A stretch of DNA of 64,000 nucleotides from Turnera subulata (taxonomy: Eukaryota > Streptophyta > Magnoliopsida > Malpighiales > Passifloraceae). Numbering within the stretch: the stretch's first letter is position 1; every line of letters starts with the position of its first letter. Shown here in pieces: positions 44,049-54,604 of this stretch. Made by a program: the position numbers and the translations under genes. The notes under the pieces are model-generated. The model did no database searches and was not told where the DNA came from. It saw only the letters and a list, made by a program, of their open reading frames with translations. The stretch spans positions 86,969-150,968 of the forward strand of contig JAKUCV010003294.1 of assembly GCA_028386065.3 (NCBI GenBank), written 5' to 3'.

Positions 44049-46506
44049 TTAAATTACAAAGTGTTGATGAGCATAAACAAAAGATGAACAATTGAAGAAG
44101 TTAAGAGGTATAATACCTTCCTCAAGTTTCTCTACATTTGCTGCAGTTTCCTCAACATTGAATTCATTCTTGTAGTCTGCAATCCCTGCCCTGATCCAGT
44201 CTTGTGCACAGATCAAGGCTTGGACAATTTTCGGAGTCAATGAGCTTCTGTATGGATCCAAAACCCTACCACTAGTGCTGAAGACAGATTCAGATGCAAC
44301 AGTTGACACTGGCACAGCAAGAACATCACGCGCCATCATTGATAGAATAGGGAACCTTGGAGAATTTAGCTTCCACCAGTTCAGAATGTCAAATTTTCTG
44401 TTATCCGGCTCAGTATGCTCTGCCAAATATTTGTCCAGCTCGGATTTTGCTTCAGAATTTTCTCCATGCTTCATCCTCTTGTATTCATTCTTCAAATCTT
44501 CCTTCATCGACCTTATTCTGCCCCTCCCTTCTTGACTTCCTCCAGCACCCGCAGCTGTTGAATCAGCATTTACAGCTGAAGATGATGCCGATGAAGAACC
44601 TGCTGAGCCTGTAGTGTAATCACTGGAGGATTGTTGAGCCCGTGATGGATTACACATCAATCCCTGATAGGCAGTGAACATGTCATGAAGAGCAGCAACC
44701 ACTTTGTCCCACATTTTGGTCCCTGCCACTTCACCATACACCTTCTTCAAAGAGAACTGTGCAAAACCAAACTTATACCTAGGATCCAGAATTGAAGCAA
44801 TGAAGGGCACCATGTTGCACTTGTCAATGTCACCCCAATACTTGTCAAACTTGTTCTTCATATTCTGAGCCATTATGCTCATTTCCATTTCATCATCTTC
44901 CATCCAGCCAAGCAACATTCCAAGCATAGAAATGATTTCCTCAAAATATGAATTACAAGTGACATATGATGTACCAGAAACAAATGTTGTGAGATCATAA
45001 AAATGACCTAGGCAGTTGCATAATCTTCTAGCATTAGCCCAATCTTCTTGAGTAGGTAAACCTATCCACTCACCATCAACTCCTCTCTCATCTGACTCCA
45101 TCTCCTTCTTAAAATTACTATCATCAATTGCCAAATTATCAAATGCTCCATCAAACTTACAAGCTGTATCCAACATGAGAAATGTTGAATTCCAGCGAGT
45201 TGGAACATCAAGAGACAAAGAGGCCTTACTCTGATTTCCATCTTCTGCTACACACTCTTTGAATTTCTGCCACCTAGCAGGAGATTGCCTAACATACCTA
45301 ACAGCTCTACGGATTCTATATATAGACATCCCTGTATATCGCAAACCATCTCCCACAATTAAATTGACTATGTGCGCAAGACATCTCATGTGAATATACT
45401 TACATCCCATTACACTACTCTTCCACTTCCCTACTTTCTTTTGCAAATTCCCAACAGCAGTGTCATTAGAAGATGCATTATCAACAGTGATGGTGAAAAC
45501 ACCAGTTATTCCCCATTCATTCAAGCATTTCTCTACACCTGCAGCTATCTTCTCCCCTTTATGACTAGCTATTGGACACAGATTCAAGACATACTTCCTA
45601 AGGTTCCAATCATTATCAATAAAATGTGCAGTCAGACTCATATAGTTGATTCTTTGGACTGATGTCCATGTGTCAGTTGTGAGACACACTCTTTGACAAT
45701 TGGACTTGATAAATTCCTTTAGATGTTTTTTTTCATCTAAATAGAATTGTAAACAGTCCCTAGAAATCGTCCATCTAGAGGGAACCTTAAACTTTGGACA
45801 CGCAACAGACATAAATTTCCTAAACCCATATCCCTCTACAAACCTAAATGGTAGTTCATCTACAATTACCATGCATGCCAAAGCTTTTCTACAAGCTTCC
45901 TGATCAAACCTATAAGCAGAGAGACTACAATTTCCATCATCATTCTCCCCATGAATCAATTCAGTTTGCTTATACTCATCCAACCTACGATTCTGAAGGC
46001 ATTTCTTAATATGAGCTAACATACCCGAGGTTCCATTTTTCTTGGAATCTGCTCTGAATTCTTGGCCACATCTCTTGCACTTCCCAATTCTTGTGCCACT
46101 GGGATTCTCAATTTTGTTGAAGTAGTCCCACGCCTTCGACCGTTCCTTCCTGGATATCACAATCGTCTTCCCTTGTTCACCAGTTGCAGTTTCGGCTCTG
46201 TTTTGCTGATTCGGGGTGTGAGCAGTGTCTGCTTGCTCTCTTGCCTCTGATGTACTGTTGAACAATAATAGAACAACAGTTAATAACTACTCTAAATAAT
46301 TAAATTTAAATATCCTAGAATAAATAAACTAAATAAGAGAAATTTGCGTACAAAAAATGCAATGCAACTCACCCTGACGCAGGCGGCGGCGGCATTGGCA
46401 ACCTAGGCAGTTCAACATCCATCGCCACCACTGCATCACGACCATATGTCGCCGGAGATGCAGCAGAGCTTTCCACAACAGATTGACTGGCAGCAACATC
46501 CTCCAT
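44049..46506 (-). CDS. hAT transposase, BED zinc finger type (two exons)
   Basis: Exon 1 is 46506-46373, with the ATG at 46506. The intron is 46372-46255 (GTGAGT donor, TTCAACAG acceptor, 118 bp), and exon 2 is 46254-44049. This gives 2340 nt, 779 residues. Phase is conserved across the junction and there is no internal stop. Near the N-terminus is a BED-type finger: CKRCGQEF, then LAHIKKC. The middle holds the RNase H-like catalytic region (LTTDTWTS, TVDNASSND, CLAHIVNLIV). The C-terminus has the hAT dimerisation region (ILNWWKLNSPRFP, then VPVSTVASESVFSTSGRVLDPYRSSL). It resembles plant ZBED/RICESLEEPER-class proteins. It would excise and reinsert the element. A GTATTATACC near the C-terminus might be an additional donor, so the last 20 residues are less sure. 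Confidence 0.88.
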
Positions 46507-47199
46507 CTACAGAATTAAAATCGAAACAAACAGTTAGCATAAAAATAATTAAGTACTTAAAATTGTAGTAATTATACTGTAATTAGAATTATAAACTTAC
46601 CTGACTGATCAATTGCAAGAAAATAGCTCGAATTTGGCCAATTAGGGTTCTGATTTTGATTTTGGGGATTAGGGTTCCACTGTTCGAGAATTGGGGGTTT
46701 TGGGTTTGGGACTATGGGGAATGACTGTAATGTCGATACGAAGGAGGGGAAGTGGGATTCGGCTGGTTGCTTCACCGCCGCCGCCGTGACGCGCGACCTA
46801 AAGAGGTTTTAAGTCTCGCAGTTTAGTGTTTGGGGATTTAAGTGATTAAGGCTGATTCAAAGAAAGGGAAGAGGAAATAGGTTGATGGTAGGCTGATTGC
46901 ATGCTAAACTAAGGGCTTGCTTCACCGTCGCCGGCTCGCCGCCGTGAAGAGCGACGAATCGATGGGTGGGTGACTGGGTGTGGGTCTGGGTGTGAAGAGA
47001 AGAGAAGAGAGAATCGGGCGAGGGTGAGAGAAATGAAAAGAAGACTGAAGAGAATAGGGAAAATTAGGGATTTTTAGGGTTTTTTTAATGGGTTGGGTTT
47101 TTTTTACTGTTTTTTGGGTTTGGGTTTAATTCACGGGCTTGGGAGTTGGGGCTTGGGTTGATGACTTGATGTTGATGGGCTGAGGGGTGTCTGTATTGC
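46507..47199 (-). other. hAT 5' region / promoter side
   Basis: Non-coding between the transposase ATG and the right subterminal repeats. It includes CCGCCGCCG-type short repeats and poly-purine tracts. A small open stretch (46775-46572) with PNPQNQNQNPNWPN is a low-complexity frame, possibly 5' UTR or an upstream exon. Confidence 0.5.
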
Positions 47200-47386
47200 C
47201 TTCGGTTCGGCAATACCGCAAACCGTCGGTATCAAAAGGCCAATACCGCTCAAGGCCGACTTCCTTAACGGCTCGGCATATCGGTGGGGGGCGGCTGTAA
47301 TACCATGCGAATTTTCGTACCGGTACCGACGGTATCGGTACGGTATCGGTACGGTGAATTCGGTATGGTATTTTTGCTCACCCCTA
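47200..47386. repeat. hAT right subterminal repeats
   Basis: Several CGGTATCGGTA, CCGGTACCG and GGTACGG strings up to the right terminal repeat, matching the left subterminal cluster. Confidence 0.7.
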
Positions 47387-47580
47387 GATACACCGTGACA
47401 ACCCTTCACGACCGGTAGATCAAGACCTGGACTTCAAGACCTGTTTGCTTTCGCTGCTAAGACTCCAAGTAGGTGTCCTAATTTATTTCATTCAGGAGAT
47501 ATATGTTTTCCTTCATGAAATCACAAACTGGAACATATTTCGTATTACCCAGCTGGACTAATTAAGAACAAACCAAAATA

Positions 47581-48006
47581 TTACACTAAGCTTCCTTTGC
47601 TGACAAAGCGAGAGGATCTGGATACAACATAACTCTTAACTCCAAGGAAGGTGCTCATAGCAGACTTTCTTTTGTAACCCAAGTCACCATCAGTAGGCAA
47701 TCCATATGCGACGAAGAGCTGGTCAAGCTTTGCCTCATCCATGGTTTCAAAATCTTTCCTGGTGTACCTTGGATAGTGAAGAGGCATTTGAAAGTGTCCA
47801 CGAGAAGAATTTTTCTTGCTTAGAGTAATGTTAGTGGTTTCCCTGTTTTCATTCTTCACCCAGAGGAAAGTACCCATGGCAGTCTCTCTCTTCTCAGCCA
47901 AGTCACCCGTAGTAGGCAGCCCATATTGAACAAGGAGGTTGTAAAGCTTCCACTGAGGCATGGCTTCATAGTCTTTCTTGGTGTACCTTGGATAGTGGAG
48001 AGGCAT
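47581..48006 (-). CDS. DUF7722 family protein with two domain copies
   Basis: A 141-residue frame with two similar units, each starting MPLHYPRYT (residues 1 and 74) and containing YGLP, then GD, KR and AMGTFL or AMSTFL. This matches plant DUF7722 proteins, small proteins of unknown function that usually carry one copy. The frame stays open upstream of the first ATG to about 48090 (TGSGAVHFTTKKLAGSEFQ), matching what usually precedes the motif. The true start is therefore further upstream, probably in a separate exon I cannot locate, since a stop and no ATG precede it. The C-terminal tail (VVSRSSRFVSKGSLV) is not part of the repeat. No partner is suggested by context. Confidence 0.75.
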   Translation of the reverse strand: MPLHYPRYTKKDYEAMPQWKLYNLLVQYGLPTTGDLAEKRETAMGTFLWVKNENRETTNITLSKKNSSRGHFQMPLHYPRYTRKDFETMDEAKLDQLFVAYGLPTDGDLGYKRKSAMSTFLGVKSYVVSRSSRFVSKGSLV

Positions 48007-48090
48007 CTGAAATTCGCTACCAGCGAGTTTCTTAGTCGTGAAGTGGACAGCGCCGCTACCTGTCCTCCTTGGTTGGTTTTGCGAGAATCG

Positions 48091-49884
48091 ATGTTAGTGG
48101 GTTAAATGGGTAGTTAATTTGCTTGTTACGTGGTGGAATTAGTAGGATGTTAGCCAAATATGTAAACGCTTGCCAAACCTTCGCCGAGAATCGATAAAAA
48201 TTCACCCGAAGAAGCCAGCATCATCTAGGGCCAACAGTATAAAAGAAATCATCTTTTATATAATCTCTGTCCACATGGTAGTGCTCTAGGAACCCGTCCA
48301 TTTGTTACGAACTTATTTATTTTGTATGTTGAAAGCATTTTGTTACTTTTTCTAATGAACAAAAAGAAGTTAAAAGCCAACCATTACAATAATCTTAGGT
48401 ACTTCAATTGTTTGTGTGGAATAAAGCGATGAACATTTAGCGATGCCATTTGGAATAATATTAACCCGCCAAACTGCAGAGAATGAATAAATTAGTCATT
48501 TGTTAGCAAAACATCACATTATATATAGAAAAGTAGTATTTAATTAATGTTAATGTTTGATATTGTAATTTTCGTATCCATTCTTATAAACTGTTTTGTG
48601 CTTTTTTGCATGCAGTGATAAACAGTCCTAGATCGTAACATCACATCGTATCATCCAAGACTGGGATTCCGGTGATGTTCATGTCGGCTTCGACAGGGAA
48701 ACATGTATCAATTCCTTAATCTGAAAATGACCCATGTATCAATTCTTTAACCTGAACATGACCCGATTCCGATTAGTGTAACACAACCTGATCAATATCA
48801 TTAATCTGAAACACGAACCGATTCTGATTAGAGTAATACAACCCAATTAATATCAATACAACCCGATTTGATAATCATGTCGGATTCAGGAACTTATACG
48901 ACCAAGAACTTGGTCCCAGAACTAAGCAGACACCGTCAGTTTTGAGGTTGAAAATGATAAGAACAGTTAAAGCGATAACTGAAGCATATTTGGTCATCAG
49001 CAAGCAACCAACCAACCCCAGAGCAAAGAAGATTAGTCTCTGGTTTGAATTAGAAATATTGTTCAAACCATACTCGAAGTTACACAGCAATTAGCTTCAG
49101 ACACCAGACCAGAGTACCACTTCACAACATCTCAATCTATATACAATAACCAATAAGCAAGCATAATTCAGCGATAGTGCCCAAGCCAGGCCAAATGTTG
49201 TTGGAGGTACTGGCCTTGACTCGGGGAGTATGGAGCTGAGACCATAAACAATTTGAGCATTGTTCTTTTCCATCAAAAAGACCATTACTTTCAAACCTTA
49301 AGCTCATGCATGAGTCAGATTCTATTTTAAAGAGAATACCAGCAAGAGTAATAGCCTACAAAGGAGCTGTGCTAATCCATTTCAGCACTGCAGACAACAG
49401 GACAAATTTTGATACAGAGGAGCTCGGAGCAAAATGCAGAACACATTAACTGGTAAATGGATCCATGTTCATCAGAAAGTATCACTTTGGCCAAAGTTAA
49501 AGCTACTAAACTAGCAGAAATCAACAGAAGTGGCATAAATTCTTAACTGGAATGGCTGCTAGGCAATCAAAGGGATTCAATGATGCAACTACCTGAATCA
49601 AAATCCACTGTATATTTACAAAGCTATCAAGAGCGTGACACAGTTAAAAGATCACTGTTTGTTCTTAGAATCTCTATCCCCTTAGCCCACCATAAAGAAA
49701 CAACCTCATCACCACAACTCTTGAAACGTCCTACAAAGACACAAAGGATACCATAAGAAGTTGCAACAATAAATAGTAAGCTGATTTTTCACCTGTCAAG
49801 CAGAACAATAGTAGAAAAATAACAGGGTAGATCGTCCACATTACCTCATCCAGCATTCTTATTCTGACATTTCTCACTACTAAG
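48091..49884. other. Intergenic region, 5' limb of tandem duplication
   Basis: No gene recognised. From about 48655 it is homologous to 51985-53300: shared GCTGGGATTCCGG versus ACTGGGATTCCGG, ACAGGGAAACATGTATC and CAGACACCGTCAGTTTTG strings. 48700-48870 holds imperfect repeats of CCTGATTAATATCA-like strings. The part nearest the F-box stop is its 3' UTR and may hold an intron. Confidence 0.6.
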
Positions 49885-51084
49885 CTAATTGGCATTGAGA
49901 ATAAGGTTCTCCAGATAAACATCTGCTCCCAAAAATTCAACACCTGCTAGAATTCCCTGAATCTCAAGATAACGATATGTGTTCTTTCCAAAATTGTACA
50001 GGACAAATTTCCCATCCACCAGCAGCAAAGCTTCTGCATCCTTCACCATCCTTATAGGCTTCATGTTTGAATATGAGAAACTGATGCTAAGTTTAGTCCA
50101 GGACTGATCCAAATCATAATCACGCAACACCCAAACATAATCATGCACATCATCTTCCCCTCGACGGAGCAGAAAAAGACAACCATTTAAAGCCCCCACG
50201 GCAATATCATAACCCATAACAGCATCCTCCGGTGTAGGAATTCCCCAGAGCACCTCCTCTTCCAAATCAAACACGACAATCGCGTCGGTCTCATCTTCTG
50301 TTTGATTAAACGTAACGGCCCAATGCAAAGCTCCATTAAGAAACACCGAAAACTCAATATTGTAACCCCCTTGCATGAATATATAATCCATCCCCCTCCA
50401 AGAACCGGATTTTACCGAATACACAGCAACCGTATCAAAGATAATCCTCACCACTTTATAATCATCACTAGCCGGATCGTAAGCAAACCCAAAACCGAGG
50501 AAGTCATCCACCGGAAACCCAGAAACGTCCTCCGGTGGAACCCTATGGTATTTTCCGCCAGATGACTCGAACAGGTAAAGATGCTCACCTCTCCCTACAC
50601 AAACCCAACCATTACTGGTACCCACAATTTCGATAGGCCGGTCAATGATTTCATTCTCGTCTTCTTCGTCTTCATTCTCCCAGAAAGCACTAGCACTCAA
50701 ACCATTATCTTCCAATTGATACTCAAGTACTGCATTCTTGGTACTAACATCAAGAATCGACTTCCACCCTAAAGAAAAGATTCTTCCGGTGTTGGTGGAG
50801 ACGGCGAGTTTCTGAGTCGTAGGAGGAGGTGATTCAATGGTGGGTTGTCGAAGCAATGAAGCGATGTGGTCGCGGGTAAACTCGGTACTAGAGAGTAAAT
50901 GGAGCCAGAACTTGGATACGCACCTAAATCTGCACTGAGATTTAAAAGGCAACCTAAGGAGGATTTCCCTTATGATTTCTTCGGGGAGAATGGGAAACAA
51001 TAGTGCTTCTTCTGCTCCATTTTGCTTGATCCTTTTGGACGTGCTGCTACTACTTGACTCCTCCATTTTTTTCTCAGCTTCCAA
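49885..51084 (-). CDS. F-box protein with F-box-associated domain (A)
   Basis: A single-exon 399-residue frame starting at the ATG at 51084. A Lys/Ser-rich lead is followed by the F-box at about residues 27-68 (LFPILPEEIIREILLRLPFK, CRFRCVSKFWLHLL), the SKP1 contact of SCF E3 ligases. About residues 100-380 resemble the F-box-associated (FBA) interaction region: GTSNGWVCVG, FGFAYDPASDDYKVVRI, SGSWR and ALHWAV. This fits the CPR30/FBK-like class, whose substrates vary. The length is normal and no lesions are seen. It is about 3.4 kb from a close paralogue (53317-54528) in the same orientation. Confidence 0.92.
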   Translation of the reverse strand: MEAEKKMEESSSSSTSKRIKQNGAEEALLFPILPEEIIREILLRLPFKSQCRFRCVSKFWLHLLSSTEFTRDHIASLLRQPTIESPPPTTQKLAVSTNTGRIFSLGWKSILDVSTKNAVLEYQLEDNGLSASAFWENEDEEDENEIIDRPIEIVGTSNGWVCVGRGEHLYLFESSGGKYHRVPPEDVSGFPVDDFLGFGFAYDPASDDYKVVRIIFDTVAVYSVKSGSWRGMDYIFMQGGYNIEFSVFLNGALHWAVTFNQTEDETDAIVVFDLEEEVLWGIPTPEDAVMGYDIAVGALNGCLFLLRRGEDDVHDYVWVLRDYDLDQSWTKLSISFSYSNMKPIRMVKDAEALLLVDGKFVLYNFGKNTYRYLEIQGILAGVEFLGADVYLENLILNAN

Positions 51085-51156
51085 TTCGTTTCTTTCTTTC
51101 TTTCTCTTTTTGTTGGGGGAAATATCAACTAACCTACTAACCTCTAAAAGAGCTGG

Positions 51157-51166
51157 CTTTATATAG
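51157..51166 (-). promoter_or_regulatory. TATA box of F-box gene A
   Basis: CTATATAAAG on the minus strand, about 75 bp before the ATG at 51084. It is followed by a CT/GA-rich 5' leader with CTTT repeats. The paralogue has a similar box at the same distance. Confidence 0.65.
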
Positions 51167-51239
51167 AAAAACCAGGGGAATGGAGTTTTTTGGGGGGGGT
51201 TTGGGGTGGGGGAAGGGAGGGAGAGGTGGGGTATTATTC

Positions 51240-51984
51240 GGAGTATTTGTTTTTTATTATTATTTTTTAATTTGGCTAAATACCCTTTTTATCTCCTGCA
51301 TTTTATTATGGGCAAATTCTATGGTGCTAATATCATAACTCATAGTGATTCTTAGAAGGAGAAAAATATGGAAAACAATCAAATAATACAGTCGCACGTG
51401 AAAAATAAAAAAAAAATAATTGAGAAATTTTGGTGTATTTATTATATAAAAGCGACCCTGTTCACGAATTTTTATCAATTTCCGGATCAATTGCATATCG
51501 GCTTCAGCTATGTGGTTTGATGTGTTTGCTTTTTCAAACAAAGATGGCATTGTAAAACCCCCTTTATGATTCATTTTCTTGTGTAATAATGTCAAATCCT
51601 GGTTCTCCGTCGCGTGATCTTGATGCAATGGCAAATTAATTAACTCCTAGCCACATTGTTTTGGTAGGAAAATGTATAATATATTCGTGGATTGTGTTTT
51701 TTATTACTTAATCGATTTGGATATTAGTAGTGAAGTTTTTTACTGATTGGTTTAATCTGATGCCCCGTTACTGATGATTTGTAAAGCCTCATATAATGGC
51801 TGGGAGTTCGATCAAGAACTTGTATTTCTTAAAATGCACTTTTGGGGTCTGACTTTTTTTTTTTATTTGTAACGATCCTACGAGCTCACGCGAGGGGGAA
51901 CACAGAATTTCTGCAAAAAGTCCGTAGACAGTCATTTTATGTTGCCCAGGAAAACAAGATATCAAGACTTACTAGGCCTGGAAT
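51240..51984. other. Spacer between F-box duplicates with F-box relic
   Basis: No working gene. About 51505-51640 matches, in decayed form, the C-terminal and 3'-flanking sequence of F-box locus 3 (ACAAAGATGGCATTGT, then TAATAATG and AATCCTG). The remaining sequence is AT-rich. Confidence 0.45.
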
Positions 51985-53316
51985 TCCCAGGCTGGGATTC
52001 CGGGGGTGTTCGTGTTCCGCTACAACAGGGAAACATGTATCGGTTCTTTAATCTGAACATGACACGATAAACACAACCTGATTAATATCTTATTCTGAAC
52101 ACGAACCGAATCTGATTAGCCTAACACAACCTGATTAATATCAATGCTGCCTGATTTGGTAATCGTCTCAGATTCGGGAACTTATACGACCAAAAACTCG
52201 GTCCCAGAACTAAGCAGACACCGTCAGTTTTGTGGTTGAAAATACTAAAAACAATTGCAGCGATAACTGAAGCATTATTTGGTCATCAGCATGCAACCCG
52301 GGAGCAAAGAAGATTAGTCTCTGGTTTGGATTAGAAATGTTGTTCAAACCATAACACTGCAATTAGCTCCAAACACCAGGCCAGAGTACCACTTCACGAC
52401 ATCTCACTCTATATAGTATATACAATAACCAATAAGCAAGCATAATTCAGCGAGATGCAGGCTAAATGTTATAGGAGGTACTGGCCTTTACTCGGTGGAG
52501 TATGCAGAAGAGTTCACAAAAAATTTGACCTTTGTTCTTTTCCATCAAAAAGGCCATTACTTTCAAACTTTAAGATGACTGCATCCATTCAAGTTCCCGA
52601 ACTCAGAAACAAACCAAATCATAAACAACCGTACACAATTTTCCGCTAGTCAAATTGAATAGTGACAGAAAGAAAGAAAATTGAGAAAAAGCATAAACTG
52701 AGGGCATGAATGAGTCAGATTCTATTATAAAGAGAATATCTGGAAGAGTAATAGCCAACAAAGGAGCTGTGCTAATCCATTTCATCACTGTGACTACAGA
52801 ATGGATTTTGATAGAAAGGAGCCAGTAGCAAAATGCAGAACACATTAACTGGTAAGTGGTCCATGTTCATCTGAAACTATCAATTTGGCCAAAGTGAAAG
52901 CAAGTAAACTAGCAGAAATCAACAAAAAGTGGCATAAATTCTTAACTGGAATGGTTGATAGGCGATCAAAGAGATTCAACGATGTAACTACCTGAATCAA
53001 AATCCACTGTATATTTACAAAGCTAACAAGAGCCTGACAGTTTTTTTTTTTTTTTTGATAAAAAAGAGCCTGACACAGTTAAAAGCTCCCTATTTCTTCT
53101 TACAGACTCCATCTCCTTAGTCAGCATAAAGAAACAACTTCATCACCACAAGTCTCCTGAAATGCCCTGCAAAGACAAAGGATACCATAAGAAATTAAAG
53201 CAAATAGTAAACTGATTTTCACATGGCCAAGCAGAACATCTAGTAGAAAAATTAACAGGGTAGATCGTCCATATTACCTCATCCAGCATTCTGATCCGAT
53301 GTATATCTCTACTTAG
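51985..53316. other. Intergenic region, second limb of tandem duplication
   Basis: Homologous to 48655-49884 with many small differences, including a poly-T insertion (53041-53056) with GATAAAAAAGAGCCTGACA, a small local duplication. The 3' UTR of F-box gene B lies at the right end. Confidence 0.65.
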
Positions 53317-54528
53317 CTAATTGGCAACGAGAATAAGGTTCTCCACATAAACACCTGCTCCCACAAATTCAACGCCAGAATGAATTCCCTCTTTCTCAAG
53401 AAAACGATGTGTATTCTTTCCAAAATTGTACAGGACCAATTTCCCATCCACCAGCAGCAAAGCTTCTGCATCCTTCACCATCCTTATAGGCTTCATGTTT
53501 GAATACGAGAAACTGATGCTAAGTTTAGTCCAGGACTGGTCCAAATCATAATCACGCAACACCCAAATATAATCATGCACATCATCTTTCCCTCGACGGA
53601 GCAGAAAAAGGCAACCATTTAGAGCCTCCACCGCAATATCATAACCCAGAACAGCATCCTCCGGTGTAGGAATTCCCCAGAGCACCTCCTCTTCCAAATT
53701 AAACACCGCAATCACGTTAATATCATCTTCTGTTTGCTTAAACGAAATGGCCCAATGCAAAGCTCCATTAAGAAACACCGCAGAATCAATATTATAACTC
53801 CCTTGCATGAATATATAATCCATCGCCCTCCAAGAACCGGATTTTATCGAATACACAGCAACCACATCAAAGATAATCCTCACCACTTTATAATCATCAC
53901 TAGCCGGATCGTAAGCAAACCCAAAACCGAAGAAGTCCTCCACCAAATCGAAAGGAAACCCAGAAATGTGGTTGTCTGGAGGAACCCTATGGTATTTCCG
54001 GGCAGCTGGCTCGATCAAGTAAAGATGCTTACCTCTCCCAACACAAACCCAACCATTACTAGTACCCACAATTACGATAGGCCGGTCAATGATTTCATCC
54101 TCGTCTTCTTCGTCTTCATTCTCCCAGAAAGCATTAGAACTCGGGCCAGTATCTTCCAATTGATACTCAACTCCTTCATTCTTGGTAGTAGCATCAAGAA
54201 TCGACTCCCACCCAAAAGAAAAGAGTTTTCTGGTGTTGGTGGAGACGGCGAGTTTCTGGGTCGCAGGAGGAGGTGATTCAATGGTGGTTTGTCGAAGCAA
54301 TGAAGCGATGTGGTCGCGGGTGAACTCGGTACTGGAGAGTAAATGGAGCCAGAACTTGGATACGCACCTGAATCTGCATTGGGATTTGACAGGCAACCTG
54401 AGGAGGATTTCCCATATGATTTCTTCGGGGAGAATGGGAAACAATAGTGCTTCAGCTTCTTCTGCTCCATTTCGCTTAATCCTTTTGGATCTGCTGCCAC
54501 TACTTGACTCCATTTCCTCTGCTTCCAA
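53317..54528 (-). CDS. F-box protein with F-box-associated domain (B)
   Basis: A 403-residue single-exon frame from the ATG at 54528, a close paralogue of gene A along its full length. F-box core: LFPILPEEIIWEILLRLPVK, CRFRCVSKFW. FBA region: GTSNGWVCVGRGKHLYLI, FGFAYDPASDDYKVVRI, MDYIFMQGSYN and ALHWAISF. Four residues longer than A through small indels near the N-terminus and at DNHISGFPFDLVED. Differences are spread along the gene and the frame is intact, which argues both copies are kept. It is a predicted SCF substrate receptor with unknown target. Confidence 0.92.
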   Translation of the reverse strand: MEAEEMESSSGSRSKRIKRNGAEEAEALLFPILPEEIIWEILLRLPVKSQCRFRCVSKFWLHLLSSTEFTRDHIASLLRQTTIESPPPATQKLAVSTNTRKLFSFGWESILDATTKNEGVEYQLEDTGPSSNAFWENEDEEDEDEIIDRPIVIVGTSNGWVCVGRGKHLYLIEPAARKYHRVPPDNHISGFPFDLVEDFFGFGFAYDPASDDYKVVRIIFDVVAVYSIKSGSWRAMDYIFMQGSYNIDSAVFLNGALHWAISFKQTEDDINVIAVFNLEEEVLWGIPTPEDAVLGYDIAVEALNGCLFLLRRGKDDVHDYIWVLRDYDLDQSWTKLSISFSYSNMKPIRMVKDAEALLLVDGKLVLYNFGKNTHRFLEKEGIHSGVEFVGAGVYVENLILVAN

Positions 54529-54596
54529 TTCGTTTCTTTCTTTCTTTCTCTTCTTGTTGTGGGAAATCTCTTAACCTTTAAAAGCGTTTTAGTGGC

Positions 54597-54604
54597 CTTA
54601 TATA
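54597..54604 (-). promoter_or_regulatory. TATA box of F-box gene B
   Basis: TATATAAG on the minus strand about 70 bp before the ATG, the same layout as gene A, with a CTTT-rich leader between. Confidence 0.6.

Larger units (their letters stand above)
43489..47386 (-). mobile_element. Autonomous-looking hAT transposon
   Basis: 3898 bp, ends TAGGGCTGAGCAAA and (reversed) TAGGGGTGAGCAAA. It is flanked by an exact 8-bp TSD GATACACC (43481-43488 and 47387-47394), the hAT hallmark. Both subterminal regions carry many CGGTA/TACCG strings. One two-exon transposase gene lies on the minus strand. It inserted into the copia 3' LTR, so it is younger than that element. Confidence 0.95.
35777..47515 (+). 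mobile_element. Ty1-copia retrotransposon, 3' LTR split by hAT
   Basis: The 5' LTR (35777-36116) and the 3' LTR (43250-43488 plus 47387-47515) start TGTTGGGTTATGTTGTA and end TTCCTTCA. The exact TSD TGAAA lies at 35772-35776 and 47516-47520. The polyprotein gene (38012-42132) has the copia order gag-protease-integrase-RT-RNase H. The element is about 7.8 kb without the hAT insert. It has one frameshift and one stop, so it is non-autonomous now, but most motifs are kept. I do not assign a copia lineage. Confidence 0.93.
43250..47515 (+). repeat. 3' LTR of copia element (interrupted)
   Basis: LTR sequence runs from 43250 to 43488, is interrupted by the hAT transposon and one TSD copy, and resumes to 47515. 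The break is at GATACACC, which is duplicated on both sides. Confidence 0.93.

Noticed and set aside
53734..54276. 180-codon plus-strand ORF opposite F-box gene B
   Set aside because: It is the antisense shadow of the FBA-coding frame. A similar shorter shadow lies opposite gene A.
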